This document shows, piece by piece, positions 1 through 9,257 of a stretch of 64,000 bases of DNA. The DNA is from Bogoriella caseilytica (GTDB taxonomy: Bacteria; Actinomycetota; Actinomycetes; Actinomycetales; Actinomycetaceae): assembly GCF_003752405.1 (NCBI RefSeq), contig NZ_RKHK01000001.1, positions 2,480,001 through 2,544,000 of the forward strand, read 5' to 3'. Numbering within the stretch: position 1 is the stretch's first letter; the number at the start of each line of letters is the position of its first letter. A program made the position numbers and the translations under genes. The notes beneath the pieces were generated by a model. The model made no database searches. It was not told the origin of the DNA and saw only the letters and a list, made by a program, of their open reading frames with translations.

Positions 1-18
1 GAGCAGCTGATCGGCTAG
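1..18 (+). CDS. C-terminal tail of an upstream gene (partial)
   Basis: The first 18 bases read as five sense codons (EQLIG) followed by TAG, and a strong hairpin begins 15 bases later. This is what the end of a plus-strand gene with its terminator looks like. Five residues are too few to name the product. The reading could also be chance. Confidence 0.35.
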   Translation, partial: EQLIG

Positions 19-32
19 CTCGACCACCACCG

Positions 33-69
33 GAACGCCGGGTCCAGCCACAGGCTGGGCCCGGCGTTC
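33..69 (+). terminator. Hairpin terminator downstream of the partial upstream gene
   Basis: A 17-bp stem (left arm 33-49, right arm 53-69, one G-U pair) closes a 3-base ACA loop and is followed by TCTGTTGT. It separates the upstream gene from the ROK regulator and probably ends the upstream transcript. Confidence 0.65.
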
Positions 70-100
70 TGTTGTGGCCGCGCCCTGGCAGAGTGGACCC

Positions 101-1372
101 ATGACCGACAGTGAGCTCGCGGAGTCGAGGACGCCACGGGAGCCGTCCTCCGGGCGCCGCGGCACGAACCTGCCGCGGATGGGGGACTACAACTCGCTCG
201 TGGTGCTCGACCGGATCCGCCGGTCACGGGCCGGGATCTCCCGGGTGGAGATCGCCGCTGCGACGGGTCTGTCGGTGCAGACGATCTCCAACCTCGTGGC
301 CCGACTGCTGGAGGAGGGCATGATCGGCGAGGGTGCGCGCGCCGGAGTCGGGCGCGGGAAGCCGCGCACCCTGCTGCACGCCCGGGCCGACGCGGCGCAC
401 GCCATCGGCCTGCACGTCGATCCGCTCACCATCACCTTCGTGCTGCTCGACCTCACCGGCGCCGTGGTGCATCGCGTGCTGGAGCGCACACCCGAGCGCC
501 TGGAGGACGCGATCGCGCTCATGGCCGAGCGGGTGGTCGAGCTGAGCGTACGCGTGCCGGCGGCCACGCTGCGCGGCCTCGGCGTCGCCGCACCGGGCCC
601 GATCGACGCCGTCGAGGGGCGTGTGGTGCACCCGCCGCTGCTCTCCGACTGGGGGGACGTGCCTCTACGCTCGCGACTGGCCACCCTGACCGGGCTGCCG
701 ACGATCCTGGACAAGGACGTCACCGCGGCGATGGCCGCCGAACTCTGGCAACGCCACCACGATCTGGGCGGCACCACTCTGTTCAGCTACCTCGGATACG
801 GCGTCGGCTTCGCCTTCGCGCGTGAGGGCGAGTTGCTGCCGGGCAGCTCGCGCAACGCCGGCGAGAGTGGTCACCTCATCGTCGACCCGGACGGGCCCGA
901 GTGCTTCTGCGGGCGGCGCGGATGCCTGGGGGTGAGTTCCTCGCTGGAGCACCTGATCTCCCGTGGCGTGGCACTCGGCGTCCTCGAACCCTTCGACGGC
1001 GAGCCCGAGCCGTGGCAGGAGGACGTGGCGATGAGCCGGCTGGCCGAGAAGGCCGAGGCCGGGGACTCCGCCGCGCTGGAGATCCTGCGCACTGCCGGCC
1101 GTCAGATCGCCCATGGCATCGTGCTCGTGGCAGACCTGCTCGACGCCGACCGCGTGGTGTTCGGCGGACTCAACTGGGAGCGACTCGCGCCCTACATCAC
1201 CGCGGCGGTCACCGCGGAGTTCGCGGCCAGCGGCACGATGCGCGAACTCCACGAGGTCGCGGTGGAGGGCTCGGAACTTGGCCCGTGGGTGGGGGCCGTG
1301 GGGGCGGCCAGCCTGGTGCTGGACGAGGCATTCACCCCGAAGCCCTCGGCGCTCGTGGCCCAGCTCGGCTGA
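101..1372 (+). CDS. ROK-family transcriptional regulator of the adjacent sugar/mannoside operon
   Basis: A 423-residue protein with an N-terminal winged helix-turn-helix (about residues 45-73, GISRVEIAAATGLSVQTIS) followed by a ROK sugar-kinase-like domain. The ROK zinc motif is near residue 266 (CFCGRRGC). Regulators of this type bind an operator and release it when a sugar or sugar phosphate occupies the ROK domain. It sits upstream of, and codirectional with, a sugar ABC importer and an alpha-mannosidase, so the likely effector is a mannoside or its breakdown product (inference). The ATG at 101 is preferred to an in-frame GTG at 74 because the extra nine residues add nothing conserved; no clear ribosome-binding site decides it. 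Confidence 0.88.
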   Translation: MTDSELAESRTPREPSSGRRGTNLPRMGDYNSLVVLDRIRRSRAGISRVEIAAATGLSVQTISNLVARLLEEGMIGEGARAGVGRGKPRTLLHARADAAHAIGLHVDPLTITFVLLDLTGAVVHRVLERTPERLEDAIALMAERVVELSVRVPAATLRGLGVAAPGPIDAVEGRVVHPPLLSDWGDVPLRSRLATLTGLPTILDKDVTAAMAAELWQRHHDLGGTTLFSYLGYGVGFAFAREGELLPGSSRNAGESGHLIVDPDGPECFCGRRGCLGVSSSLEHLISRGVALGVLEPFDGEPEPWQEDVAMSRLAEKAEAGDSAALEILRTAGRQIAHGIVLVADLLDADRVVFGGLNWERLAPYITAAVTAEFAASGTMRELHEVAVEGSELGPWVGAVGAASLVLDEAFTPKPSALVAQLG

Positions 1373-1442
1373 CGCCGCAGAGCGCTCGGCGCGCCCGCGC
1401 GGGGCCTCGCGTCACAATCGGATCACGGATCGGGCCAGCGAC

Positions 1443-1472
1443 TTGACTGAATAAGTCTATTCGGTGGATATT
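1443..1472 (+). promoter_or_regulatory. Promoter with palindromic operator upstream of the sugar ABC operon
   Basis: TTGACT at 1443-1448 is a good -35 box, and GATATT at 1467-1472 is a fair -10 at 18-bp spacing. Between them lies a perfect inverted repeat, GAATA-AGTC-TATTC (1449-1462). A site inside the spacer is ideally placed to block RNA polymerase. Its closeness to a ROK regulator gene makes that protein the likely ligand (inference). Confidence 0.5.
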
Positions 1473-1521
1473 TTCTCCCAGAGCCACACGGCGTGGCCCA
1501 CTCATGACGCAAAGGAGCATC

Positions 1522-2901
1522 ATGCGCACGAGACTGACTCTGATCGCCTCGACCTCGGCCTGTGCCATCGTCCTCGCCGCATGCTCTGGCGGCGAGAACG
1601 GCGGTAGTGACGACGGCGCCAACGAGGGCGGTGGCGAGAGCACGATCACCGTCGCCTACCAGAGGACCGATGCGTTCTTCCAGCTCGATGACCTGCTGCA
1701 GAAGTGCAAGGACGAGTTCGAGAGCGCGAACGAGGGCGTCACGGTGGAGCTGGAGCCGATCGCCGCGCAGGAGACCGAGTACTTCACCGCGCTCGCGCTC
1801 ATGCACGGCTCACCGGACACCGCCCCGGACGTGATCTACGAAGACACCTTCATGGTCCGCTCCAACGCGGCGGCCGGCTACCTCGCCCCGATGGACGACT
1901 ACCTCGCCGAGTGGGAGGACTGGGACCAGTTCTCCGAGGCCGCCAAGCAGGCAGGTCTGGGCGATGACGGCATGACCTACGGCATCTCCATGGGCACCGA
2001 CACCCGCGGCATCTACTTCAACAAGGAGCTCTTTGCCGAGGCCGGGTTGCCCGAGGACTGGCAGCCGGAGACCTGGGAGGACATCCTTGAGGCCGCTCGC
2101 GCCGTGCAGGACGCCAACCCCGACGTGATCCCGCTCAACGTCTACTCCTCTATCGCCCAGGGCGAGGCCACCTCGATGCAGGGCTTCGAGATGCTGCTCT
2201 ACGGCACCGACGACGAGCTGTACGACTTCGACTCCCAGCAGTGGACGACCGGATCGCAGGGCTTCCTCGACGCCCTGACCTTCATCGAGACGGCGCAGGC
2301 CGAGGAGCTGCTACCCGGCCTGGAGGACGCACTGGACACCAACCTGCCCAACCGGGTCTCGGGCGAACTCCTGCCGCAGGGGCAGCTCGCGATCGCGGTG
2401 GACGGCTCCTGGGTGCCCGGGGGCTGGATGGGTGATGGCGCCAACTCGTGGCCCGAGTGGGAAGAGGTCATGGGCATGGCGCAGATGCCCACCTCGCAGG
2501 GCCAGGAGCCGGGCGCGACGTCCATGTCCGGCGGCTGGCTGCTCAGCCTCGGCTCACAAGCCAGCGACCCCGAGGCGGCCTTCGGCTTCATCACCACCTG
2601 CCTGAACCAGGAGAACTCGCTGAAGTTCGCCACCGAGAACAGCCAGATCGCGGTGCGTGACGATGTCGCCTCCGATCCGACCTACCTCGACTACAACCCC
2701 TCCTTCGAGTTCTTCTCCAGCCTCGTGCCGGTGACCAACTTCCGGCCCGCGACGCCGGACTACTCCCAGATCTCCAACTTGATCCAGGTGGCGGCCGAAT
2801 CGGTGCTCACCGGCCAGGCCACTCCGGAGCAGGCCCAGGAGACCTACGACCAAGGCGTAATCGGCATCGTCGGCGAAGAGAACACGTCTGGCGGCAGCTG
2901 A
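1522..2901 (+). CDS. ABC sugar transporter, substrate-binding lipoprotein (CUT1 family)
   Basis: A 459-residue extracellular solute-binding protein, family 1 type. The N terminus is a lipoprotein signal with lipobox LAAC (cysteine about residue 22), followed by a Gly/Glu/Asp-rich linker and a two-lobe binding fold. It would be tethered outside the membrane and deliver an oligosaccharide to the two permeases that follow. The ATG at 1522 is chosen over 1504 because AAAGGAG (1511-1517) sits five bases before it. The operon order regulator, binding protein, two permeases, alpha-mannosidase points to mannose-containing glycans. No ATPase gene is present, so a shared MsiK-like ATPase encoded elsewhere is expected, as is common in actinobacteria. 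Confidence 0.92.
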   Translation: MRTRLTLIASTSACAIVLAACSGGENGGSDDGANEGGGESTITVAYQRTDAFFQLDDLLQKCKDEFESANEGVTVELEPIAAQETEYFTALALMHGSPDTAPDVIYEDTFMVRSNAAAGYLAPMDDYLAEWEDWDQFSEAAKQAGLGDDGMTYGISMGTDTRGIYFNKELFAEAGLPEDWQPETWEDILEAARAVQDANPDVIPLNVYSSIAQGEATSMQGFEMLLYGTDDELYDFDSQQWTTGSQGFLDALTFIETAQAEELLPGLEDALDTNLPNRVSGELLPQGQLAIAVDGSWVPGGWMGDGANSWPEWEEVMGMAQMPTSQGQEPGATSMSGGWLLSLGSQASDPEAAFGFITTCLNQENSLKFATENSQIAVRDDVASDPTYLDYNPSFEFFSSLVPVTNFRPATPDYSQISNLIQVAAESVLTGQATPEQAQETYDQGVIGIVGEENTSGGS

Positions 2902-2904
2902 GCC

Positions 2905-3843
2905 ATGGCCACCCTTGCTGCGGAGCCGCGGCGGGGGCAGCCGGCGGCCCCGAGACGCTCTCGGGGCCGCCGGGTGGGGCGGAACCTCGCCCGCACCGCT
3001 CCGCTGCTACCCGCCGTGGTCCTCCTTGCCCTGTTCCTGCTCGGGCCGATCATCTACTCGCTGTTCGGATCCCTGACCAACCGTGCCCTGACCGGCCCGC
3101 GGGCGGCAGACCCGCAGTTCGTGGGCCTGGACAACTACCTCACCCTGCTGGGCAACGACAACTTCTGGAAGTCGGTCGTGCTCACGATCGTCTTCGTGGT
3201 CGCCTCCGCGCTGATCGGCCAGAACGTGCTCGGCATGGGGCTCGCGCTGATGATGAGCAAGGCGCCCAGCGGTGTCTCACGGGTGATCTCAGCCCTGGTG
3301 GTCACCGCGTGGGTGCTTCCGGAGATCGTGGCGGCCTTCGCCCTCTATGCCTTCTTCGCCTCCCAGGGCACGCTCAACATCGTGCTCTCCTGGCTCGGCC
3401 TCGACGGCCCGATGTGGCTGGTGACCTTCCCGATGCTCGCGGTGATCCTCGCCAACGTCTGGCGGGGCACGGCATTCTCGATGATGGTGTACTCCGCGGC
3501 GCTCGCGGAGGTGCCACCGGATGTCTCCGAGGCGGCCGAAATCGACGGCGCGAACGTCTTCCAGCGGTTCTTCCGGATCACCCTGCCGATGATCCGCCGT
3601 TCGATCTCCACCAACCTCATGCTCACCACCCTGCAGACCCTCGGGGTTTTCACCCTGATCTGGGTGATGACGGCCGGCGGCCCGGGCGTGGAGAGCTCGA
3701 CGCTGCCGATCCTTGCCTACCAGGAAGCCTTCAAGTTCATGCAGGTCGGCTACGGCACCGCCATCGCCACCGTCACGCTCCTGCTGGGGGCAATGTTCTC
3801 CATCGTCTACATCAAGGTCCTCAAGCCGGAGGTGGACTCATGA
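2905..3843 (+). CDS. ABC sugar transporter permease (MalF-like)
   Basis: A 312-residue integral membrane protein of the binding-protein-dependent permease family. It has a basic cytoplasmic N terminus, a first membrane span at about residues 30-52, further spans, and the coupling-loop signature EAAEIDGA near residue 211. It starts 3 bases after the stop of the binding-protein gene and overlaps the next permease by ATGA. Together the two permeases should form the membrane channel of the importer. Confidence 0.92.
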   Translation: MATLAAEPRRGQPAAPRRSRGRRVGRNLARTAPLLPAVVLLALFLLGPIIYSLFGSLTNRALTGPRAADPQFVGLDNYLTLLGNDNFWKSVVLTIVFVVASALIGQNVLGMGLALMMSKAPSGVSRVISALVVTAWVLPEIVAAFALYAFFASQGTLNIVLSWLGLDGPMWLVTFPMLAVILANVWRGTAFSMMVYSAALAEVPPDVSEAAEIDGANVFQRFFRITLPMIRRSISTNLMLTTLQTLGVFTLIWVMTAGGPGVESSTLPILAYQEAFKFMQVGYGTAIATVTLLLGAMFSIVYIKVLKPEVDS

Positions 3844-4760
3844 GCGCCGTGCCCGCCGCGCAGGTCGCGGCCACCACTCCACCGTCGGCAGATGCCAGGA
3901 ACGTCACACGCGGCGGACGCCGGTTCACCACCGCCTCGCCGCGTGGTCGCACTAGCCGCCTGATCTCCACGGTCGTGCTCCTGGCGATCGGCGTGGTCTT
4001 CCTGGTGCCGCTGGGATGGATCCTGCTCGCCTCGGTCAACGGTGCTGCGACCGTCTCGGTCTCGTGGCCGCAGATGTTCACGCTGGACAACTTCGTGCAG
4101 ATCGCCACGTGGGAGACCACCTTCCGCCCGCTGTGGAACTCGGCGATCCTCTCTTTCGGCTGCGCGATCGTGACGGTGGTGGCCTCGGTGCTCGCCGCCT
4201 ACCCGCTCTCGCGCTACCAGCTGCGGTTCCGGCGCTCCTTCATGTACGGGATCCTGTTCGGCACGTGCTTGCCGATCACGGCGATGATGGTGCCGGTCTA
4301 CGCGCTGTTCGTCTCGCTGCGGCTGCTGGACAACGTGTGGGGCACGATGTTCTTCCTCGCTGCCACCAGCCTGCCGATGGCTATCTGGATGACGAAGAAC
4401 TTCATGGACTCCATCCCGGTCTCCCTGGAAGAGGCCGCCTGGGTGGACGGCGCGAGCTCGATGACGGCCCTGCGCCGCATCGTGGTGCCGTTGATGCGGC
4501 CCGGCATCGCCGTGGTCTTCATCTTCGTGTTCACCCAGGCCTGGGGGAACTTCTTCGTGCCCTTCGTGCTGCTGCAGTCCGCGCAGAATCAGCCGGCGGC
4601 GGTGGCGATCTATGGGTTCTTCGGTACCTACGGCACCGTGAACTACGGCCAGCTCGCGGCCTTCTCGATCATGTACTCCCTGCCCGTGCTCGTGCTGTAC
4701 CTCGTGGTGCAGCGCGTCTCCGGCAGCTCCTTCGCCATGGCGGGCGCCGTGAAGGGCTAG
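3840..4760 (+). CDS. ABC sugar transporter permease (MalG-like)
   Basis: A 306-residue permease with a hydrophobic first span at about residues 42-62 and the coupling-loop motif EEAAWVDGA near residue 196. The start at 3840 overlaps the preceding stop (ATGA), the usual sign of translational coupling. The same frame stays open upstream inside the previous gene, but that stretch is antisense-like and not conserved, so the short start is used. It pairs with the MalF-like subunit. Confidence 0.92.
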   Translation: MSAVPAAQVAATTPPSADARNVTRGGRRFTTASPRGRTSRLISTVVLLAIGVVFLVPLGWILLASVNGAATVSVSWPQMFTLDNFVQIATWETTFRPLWNSAILSFGCAIVTVVASVLAAYPLSRYQLRFRRSFMYGILFGTCLPITAMMVPVYALFVSLRLLDNVWGTMFFLAATSLPMAIWMTKNFMDSIPVSLEEAAWVDGASSMTALRRIVVPLMRPGIAVVFIFVFTQAWGNFFVPFVLLQSAQNQPAAVAIYGFFGTYGTVNYGQLAAFSIMYSLPVLVLYLVVQRVSGSSFAMAGAVKG

Positions 4761-4832
4761 GCCCAGCGGCGTCGCGCCGCCTTCCCTGCGATCCTGACCG
4801 ACCTGCCTGCCGGCCCCCTGAGAGGTTCCTCC

Positions 4833-7800
4833 ATGCACGACAACAGCGCCCTGACCATCGCCCGCATCGACCGCTACCTCGCGGAATGGATCGTGCCCGC
4901 CGTGGTGCGCGATCGCCACGCGCTGGACGTCACCAGCTGGCAGGTTCCGGACGAACCCGTGCCCTTCGCCCAAGCGCGTGAGGCCTTCGACGGCGGCCGG
5001 TTCGCCCCGCACCCGGTGGGCACCCCGTGGGGCCGGCCGTGGAGCACGGTCTGGTTCCACCTGACCGGCACGGTGCCGCAGGACTGGCCGCTGGACGGGA
5101 CGCGGGCCGAGCTCGACATCGACCTCGGCTTCATCCACACCCAGCCCGGCTTCCAGGCCGAAGGGGCGGCATGGTCACCCGACGGGGTGCTGGTCAAGGG
5201 CGTCTCGCCGCGCAATGCGTGGGTGCCGCTACCCCAGCGCGGCGGTCACGCCGTGGAGATGTTCATCGAAGGCGCCGCCAACCCGGATGTGCCAGGCGAC
5301 GCGTGGAGCACGCCCACCCCGATGGGGGACAAGGCCACCGCGCCGCCCGAAGAGCTCTACCGGCTGCGCGCCGTGGACGTGGTACTGGTGGACACGGCAG
5401 TGGAGGACCTGGTGGCCGACGTCCGCGCCCTGCGCGGCCTCATCGGCACGCTGCCGGCCACCTCCGCCCGGCGGGCCCAGATCCTCGCGGCCCTGGAGGA
5501 CATGTGCGACGTCGTCGACCCGGACGATGTCGCCGGCACCGCCACGGCCGGCCGCGAAGCGCTCGCAGAGGTGCTGGCCGTCCCGGCGAGCAGCACCGCC
5601 CATCGGGCCGCCGCGGTGGGGCACGCCCACATCGATTCCGCCTGGCTGTGGCCAGTGCGCGAGACGGTTCGCAAGGTGAGCCGCACTGTCGCGAACGTGC
5701 TGGCCCTGATGGACAGCGACCCGGACGTGACCTTCGCCTTTTCCTCGGCTCAGCAGTACGCGTGGATCAAGGAGTACTACCCCGAGTTGTACCAGAGGCT
5801 GGCAGAACGGGTGCGTGAGGGGCGGATCGAGCCGGTGGGTGGCATGTGGGTGGAGTCCGACACCAACATGGTGGGCAGCGAGGCCCTGGTCCGGCAGTTC
5901 CTCGAGGGCAAGAGCTTCTTCGCCACCGAGTTCGGCGCCGAACCCACGCAGGTCTGGCTCCCGGACTCCTTCGGCTACACCGGTTCCTTCCCGCAGGTGG
6001 CGCGCCTGGCCGGGTGCACCGACTTCCTCACCCAGAAGCTCTCGTGGAACGACACCAACCGGATCCCGCACCACTCCTTCTGGTGGGAGGGCATCGACGG
6101 CAGCCGGGTGTACACCCACTTCCCGCCGGTGGACACCTACAACTCGGTGCTGAACGCCGAGGAACTGGAGCGGGCCTCGAGCCAGTACGCGGACAAGGCA
6201 CGATCGTCGATCTCGCTGGTGCCCTACGGCTACGGCGACGGCGGTGGCGGCCCCACGCGAGAGATGGTGGCGCAGGGCCACCGGGTGGAGTCCCTCGAGG
6301 GCTCGGCGCGGGTGGAGTTCACCACCGCGGAGGCCTTCTTCGAAGCCTCGCGCCAGGAGTACGCCGCGATCGCCCCCACCTGGGTGGGGGAGTTGTACCT
6401 GGAGTACCACCGCGGCACGTACACCACCCAGGCCCGCACCAAGCGCGGCAATCGGCGCAGCGAGCACCTGCTGCGCGAGGCCGAGCTGTGGTCGGCCACG
6501 GCGGCGGTGCGCGCCGGCGCTGACTACCCGTACGAGGAACTGCAGCGGCTGTGGCGCGAGACCCTGCTGCTCCAGTTCCACGACATCCTGCCCGGCACCT
6601 CCATCGCGTGGGTGCACCGTGAGGCCGAGGCCTCCTACGCCGCGATCGCCACCGAGGCAGAGGCATTGATCGCGCGGGCACTGGAGGCGATCGCGGAGCA
6701 GGACGGCGCCGCGGCGGGCTCAGGCGGTCAGTTGGTGGCCAATGCCTCGCCCTTCGCTCAGAAGGGCGTGGCGCCGGGCGCGATTGGGGCGGCGGAGGTG
6801 GCCTCCCCGGCCCGGGTGGAGCGCGACGGCGAGGATCTGTTGCTGGTCAATGACGCCGTGCGGGTGCGGGTGGACCGGCGCGGCCTGGTGACCTCTGCGG
6901 TACTGGTGGCCACCGGGCGCGAGGGGCTCGCAGCGCCGGGCAACCTGCTGCAGCTCGCACGGGACATCCCGAACACCTGGGAGGCCTGGGACATCGAAGA
7001 GCACTACCGGCGCACCATCAGCGACGTGCTCGACGGTGAGGTAGAGGAGACCACCGATGAGAACGGTGCGCCCGCGATCCGCGTGACGCGCACGGTGGGG
7101 AGGAGCCGCGTGGTGCAGGTGCTCTCCCTCGCCCCCGGCACCGACCCCACGCTGCACTTGCGCACGGATGTCGATTGGCACGAGCAGCAGAAGCTGCTCA
7201 AGCTCGGCTTCACGCTCGATGTGCACACCGACCATGCGCGCTCGGAGATGCAGTTCGGGCACATCACGCGGCCGACGCACGTGAACACTTCCTGGGACGC
7301 GGCACGCTTCGAGACGGTCGCGCATCGTTGGGTGCACGTGGCCGAGCCCGGTTTCGGGGTGGCCTTCAGCAACGATGGCACCTACGGGCACGACATCACC
7401 CGCGTGCGCGTCGGCGGTGATGTGACCGCCGGGCGCGAGGACGGCGCGGCGGACGACGGGCGGGTGGCCACGCAGGTGCGCTGGTCGCTACTGCGGGCCC
7501 CGCTCTTCCCGGACCCGGTGGCCGACCAGGGCGAGCACACACTGCGGCATGCGGTGACCTTCGGCGCGCAGGTGAGCGATGCCGTCGAGCACGGGTACGC
7601 GCTGAACCTGCCGCTGCGCGAGGTGTGGCCTGGTGACGCGAGCGGCGAGGCAGCGAGTGGCGGAGCCGCAGTCCCGCCGCTGGTGACCGTCTCCGATCCG
7701 CAGGTGGTCATCGAGTCGGTGAAGCTCGCCCACGACGGCAGCGGCGATGTGGTGGTCCGGCTCTACGAGAGCCTCGGCGCGCGGGCGTCGGCGAGTGTCG

Positions 7801-7946
7801 GCTTCGGTCTTGAGGCGGCCTCGGTGACGGTCACGGACGTGCTGGAGCGGCCGCTGGAGTCTGCGGGTGTCAAGCTCGTGGACCGTGCGGTAGCGGTGGA
7901 GCTCCGGCCCTTCCAGGTGCTGACACTGCGGGTGGCGCGGGGGTGA
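4833..7946 (+). CDS. Alpha-mannosidase, glycoside hydrolase family 38
   Basis: A 1037-residue enzyme of normal GH38 length. The zinc-binding motif AHIDSAWLWP (from about residue 263) and the nucleophile motif WLPDSFGYTG (Asp about residue 378) are intact, as is FHDILPGTS near residue 590. The C-terminal half has the expected beta-sandwich character. There is no signal peptide, so it should act in the cytoplasm on mannosides brought in by the importer just upstream. GH38 enzymes are retaining exo-alpha-mannosidases. The 72-base gap after the permease contains no clear terminator, so it is probably in the same transcript. Confidence 0.93.
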   Translation: MHDNSALTIARIDRYLAEWIVPAVVRDRHALDVTSWQVPDEPVPFAQAREAFDGGRFAPHPVGTPWGRPWSTVWFHLTGTVPQDWPLDGTRAELDIDLGFIHTQPGFQAEGAAWSPDGVLVKGVSPRNAWVPLPQRGGHAVEMFIEGAANPDVPGDAWSTPTPMGDKATAPPEELYRLRAVDVVLVDTAVEDLVADVRALRGLIGTLPATSARRAQILAALEDMCDVVDPDDVAGTATAGREALAEVLAVPASSTAHRAAAVGHAHIDSAWLWPVRETVRKVSRTVANVLALMDSDPDVTFAFSSAQQYAWIKEYYPELYQRLAERVREGRIEPVGGMWVESDTNMVGSEALVRQFLEGKSFFATEFGAEPTQVWLPDSFGYTGSFPQVARLAGCTDFLTQKLSWNDTNRIPHHSFWWEGIDGSRVYTHFPPVDTYNSVLNAEELERASSQYADKARSSISLVPYGYGDGGGGPTREMVAQGHRVESLEGSARVEFTTAEAFFEASRQEYAAIAPTWVGELYLEYHRGTYTTQARTKRGNRRSEHLLREAELWSATAAVRAGADYPYEELQRLWRETLLLQFHDILPGTSIAWVHREAEASYAAIATEAEALIARALEAIAEQDGAAAGSGGQLVANASPFAQKGVAPGAIGAAEVASPARVERDGEDLLLVNDAVRVRVDRRGLVTSAVLVATGREGLAAPGNLLQLARDIPNTWEAWDIEEHYRRTISDVLDGEVEETTDENGAPAIRVTRTVGRSRVVQVLSLAPGTDPTLHLRTDVDWHEQQKLLKLGFTLDVHTDHARSEMQFGHITRPTHVNTSWDAARFETVAHRWVHVAEPGFGVAFSNDGTYGHDITRVRVGGDVTAGREDGAADDGRVATQVRWSLLRAPLFPDPVADQGEHTLRHAVTFGAQVSDAVEHGYALNLPLREVWPGDASGEAASGGAAVPPLVTVSDPQVVIESVKLAHDGSGDVVVRLYESLGARASASVGFGLEAASVTVTDVLERPLESAGVKLVDRAVAVELRPFQVLTLRVARG

Positions 7947-8098
7947 GTGGGTAGCGAGTACGTGCCGCGCACCCAATCCTGCGGCGGGCCCGGGGAATGC
8001 TCCCAGCGGCGCCCTAGCATCCGGGGCATGCGCACTGACAATGTCGTCCTGAACCTGCCGTCGCGCCTCGCCTGCGCCCGGACCGTGAGCGCGGAACG

Positions 8099-9022
8099 GT
8101 GAGCGCCGAGCGTGTGCTGATCACCGGTGCCACGGGTCTCCTGGGACGCGAGGTTGTCGCAGCCCTGGGCCGGCGCGGGGTACGGCCGCGAGTGCTTCTT
8201 CGGTCTGCGGAGCGGCGCTCTGCCCTGCCCGCGGATGCCGATGTCGAGGTCGCTGTGGGTGACCTGGGTGACCACGCCTCGCTGGGCGAGGCGCTCGCCG
8301 GCGTCGACGCTGCGTTCCTGGTCACTCCCCACGACTCGGCGGAAGAACACCTCGGCCTGACCTTCCTGAGCGCCTGCGAGGCAGCGGGGGTGTCACGACT
8401 GGTGCTCTCGACGGCGATCCACCCCGACAGCGGCATCAAGCCGATCCGGAACGCGATCTACGCGCTGATGGGACGCGCTGGCCCGCACTACGTGCCCAAG
8501 TACCGGGTGGAGGCCGCGGTCCGTGACTCTGCGGTGGACTCCGTGGTGCTGCTGCCGGCGAACTTCTACCAGAACGACGAGCTGTGGCGGCCCGAAATCC
8601 TCTCAGGTTCTTACCCGCAACCCATCGGTAAGAAGGGAACGGTCCGTGTGGACTGCCGCGACGTCGGTGAGGCGGCTGCCCGCGGCCTGCTGCGCGAACT
8701 CGACCCTGGCGTCTTTCCGATGGTCGGCCCAGAGCCGCGGATCACCGGACCCGGCGCGGCCGAGCTGTGGCAGGCCGCGCTCGGCCGGGAAGTCAGCTAC
8801 GTGGGCGACGAGCTCCGGACGTGGGAGCAGGCCATCGGCGAGCGCATGGCCCCGGCTATGCGCGAGGACTTCCGGCGCACCTACGAGCTGATTCAGCGCT
8901 TCGCCCCCCGGGGGAGCGCTGGCCAGCGCGCGCGGACCACGGCCGCGCTGGGGCGGCCCCCGACGTCGTATGCGGACTATGCGCACGATGCCGCTGCGCG
9001 GTGGTCCGACTCCGCGCAGTAG
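8099..9022 (+). CDS. NmrA/NAD(P)H-azoreductase-like NAD(P)-binding protein
   Basis: A 307-residue Rossmann-fold protein of the atypical short-chain dehydrogenase (NmrA-like) group. The dinucleotide loop GATGLLG is at about residues 10-16, and a typical VGDLGDHASL segment follows at about 52-61. Such proteins reduce quinones or act as redox sensors; the substrate cannot be told. The start is GTG at 8099. The bases just before it (8085-8098) nearly repeat the first 14 bases of the gene. A large hairpin follows downstream. It stands alone between the mannosidase and the surface-protein locus. Confidence 0.75.
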   Translation: MSAERVLITGATGLLGREVVAALGRRGVRPRVLLRSAERRSALPADADVEVAVGDLGDHASLGEALAGVDAAFLVTPHDSAEEHLGLTFLSACEAAGVSRLVLSTAIHPDSGIKPIRNAIYALMGRAGPHYVPKYRVEAAVRDSAVDSVVLLPANFYQNDELWRPEILSGSYPQPIGKKGTVRVDCRDVGEAAARGLLRELDPGVFPMVGPEPRITGPGAAELWQAALGREVSYVGDELRTWEQAIGERMAPAMREDFRRTYELIQRFAPRGSAGQRARTTAALGRPPTSYADYAHDAAARWSDSAQ

Positions 9023-9115
9023 CCGCATCGCGACCTGGCCGTGGACGCGGCTCGTAAGGCCCGGTCCTCGCGCGCCCATCCGTCCGGCCGCTCCGGATCG
9101 GGCGGGTACGCGTGC

Positions 9116-9158
9116 GTGCCCGGCACGTAGCGGGGCGGGGCCCCTACGTGCCGGGCAC
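9116..9158 (+). terminator. Hairpin terminator after the NmrA-like gene
   Basis: A perfect 15-bp stem (9116-9130 with 9144-9158) encloses a GC-rich 13-base loop. There is no T-tract, as is common in high-GC actinobacteria. It lies between the NmrA-like gene and the TasA-like locus and probably insulates them. Confidence 0.5.
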
Positions 9159-9257
9159 GGCTTCCGAGCGCGATCCAGCGCTGCGGCTGCACTGCCGTCC
9201 TAGCGTCTCTCGCGGATCGCCCCGATCCGATCAATCTGACGCGAAAGGACCATTCCG

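Noticed and set aside
3807-5138. A 443-codon minus-strand frame across the permease and mannosidase junction
   Set aside because: His/Arg/Gly-rich shadow sequence spanning two real genes.
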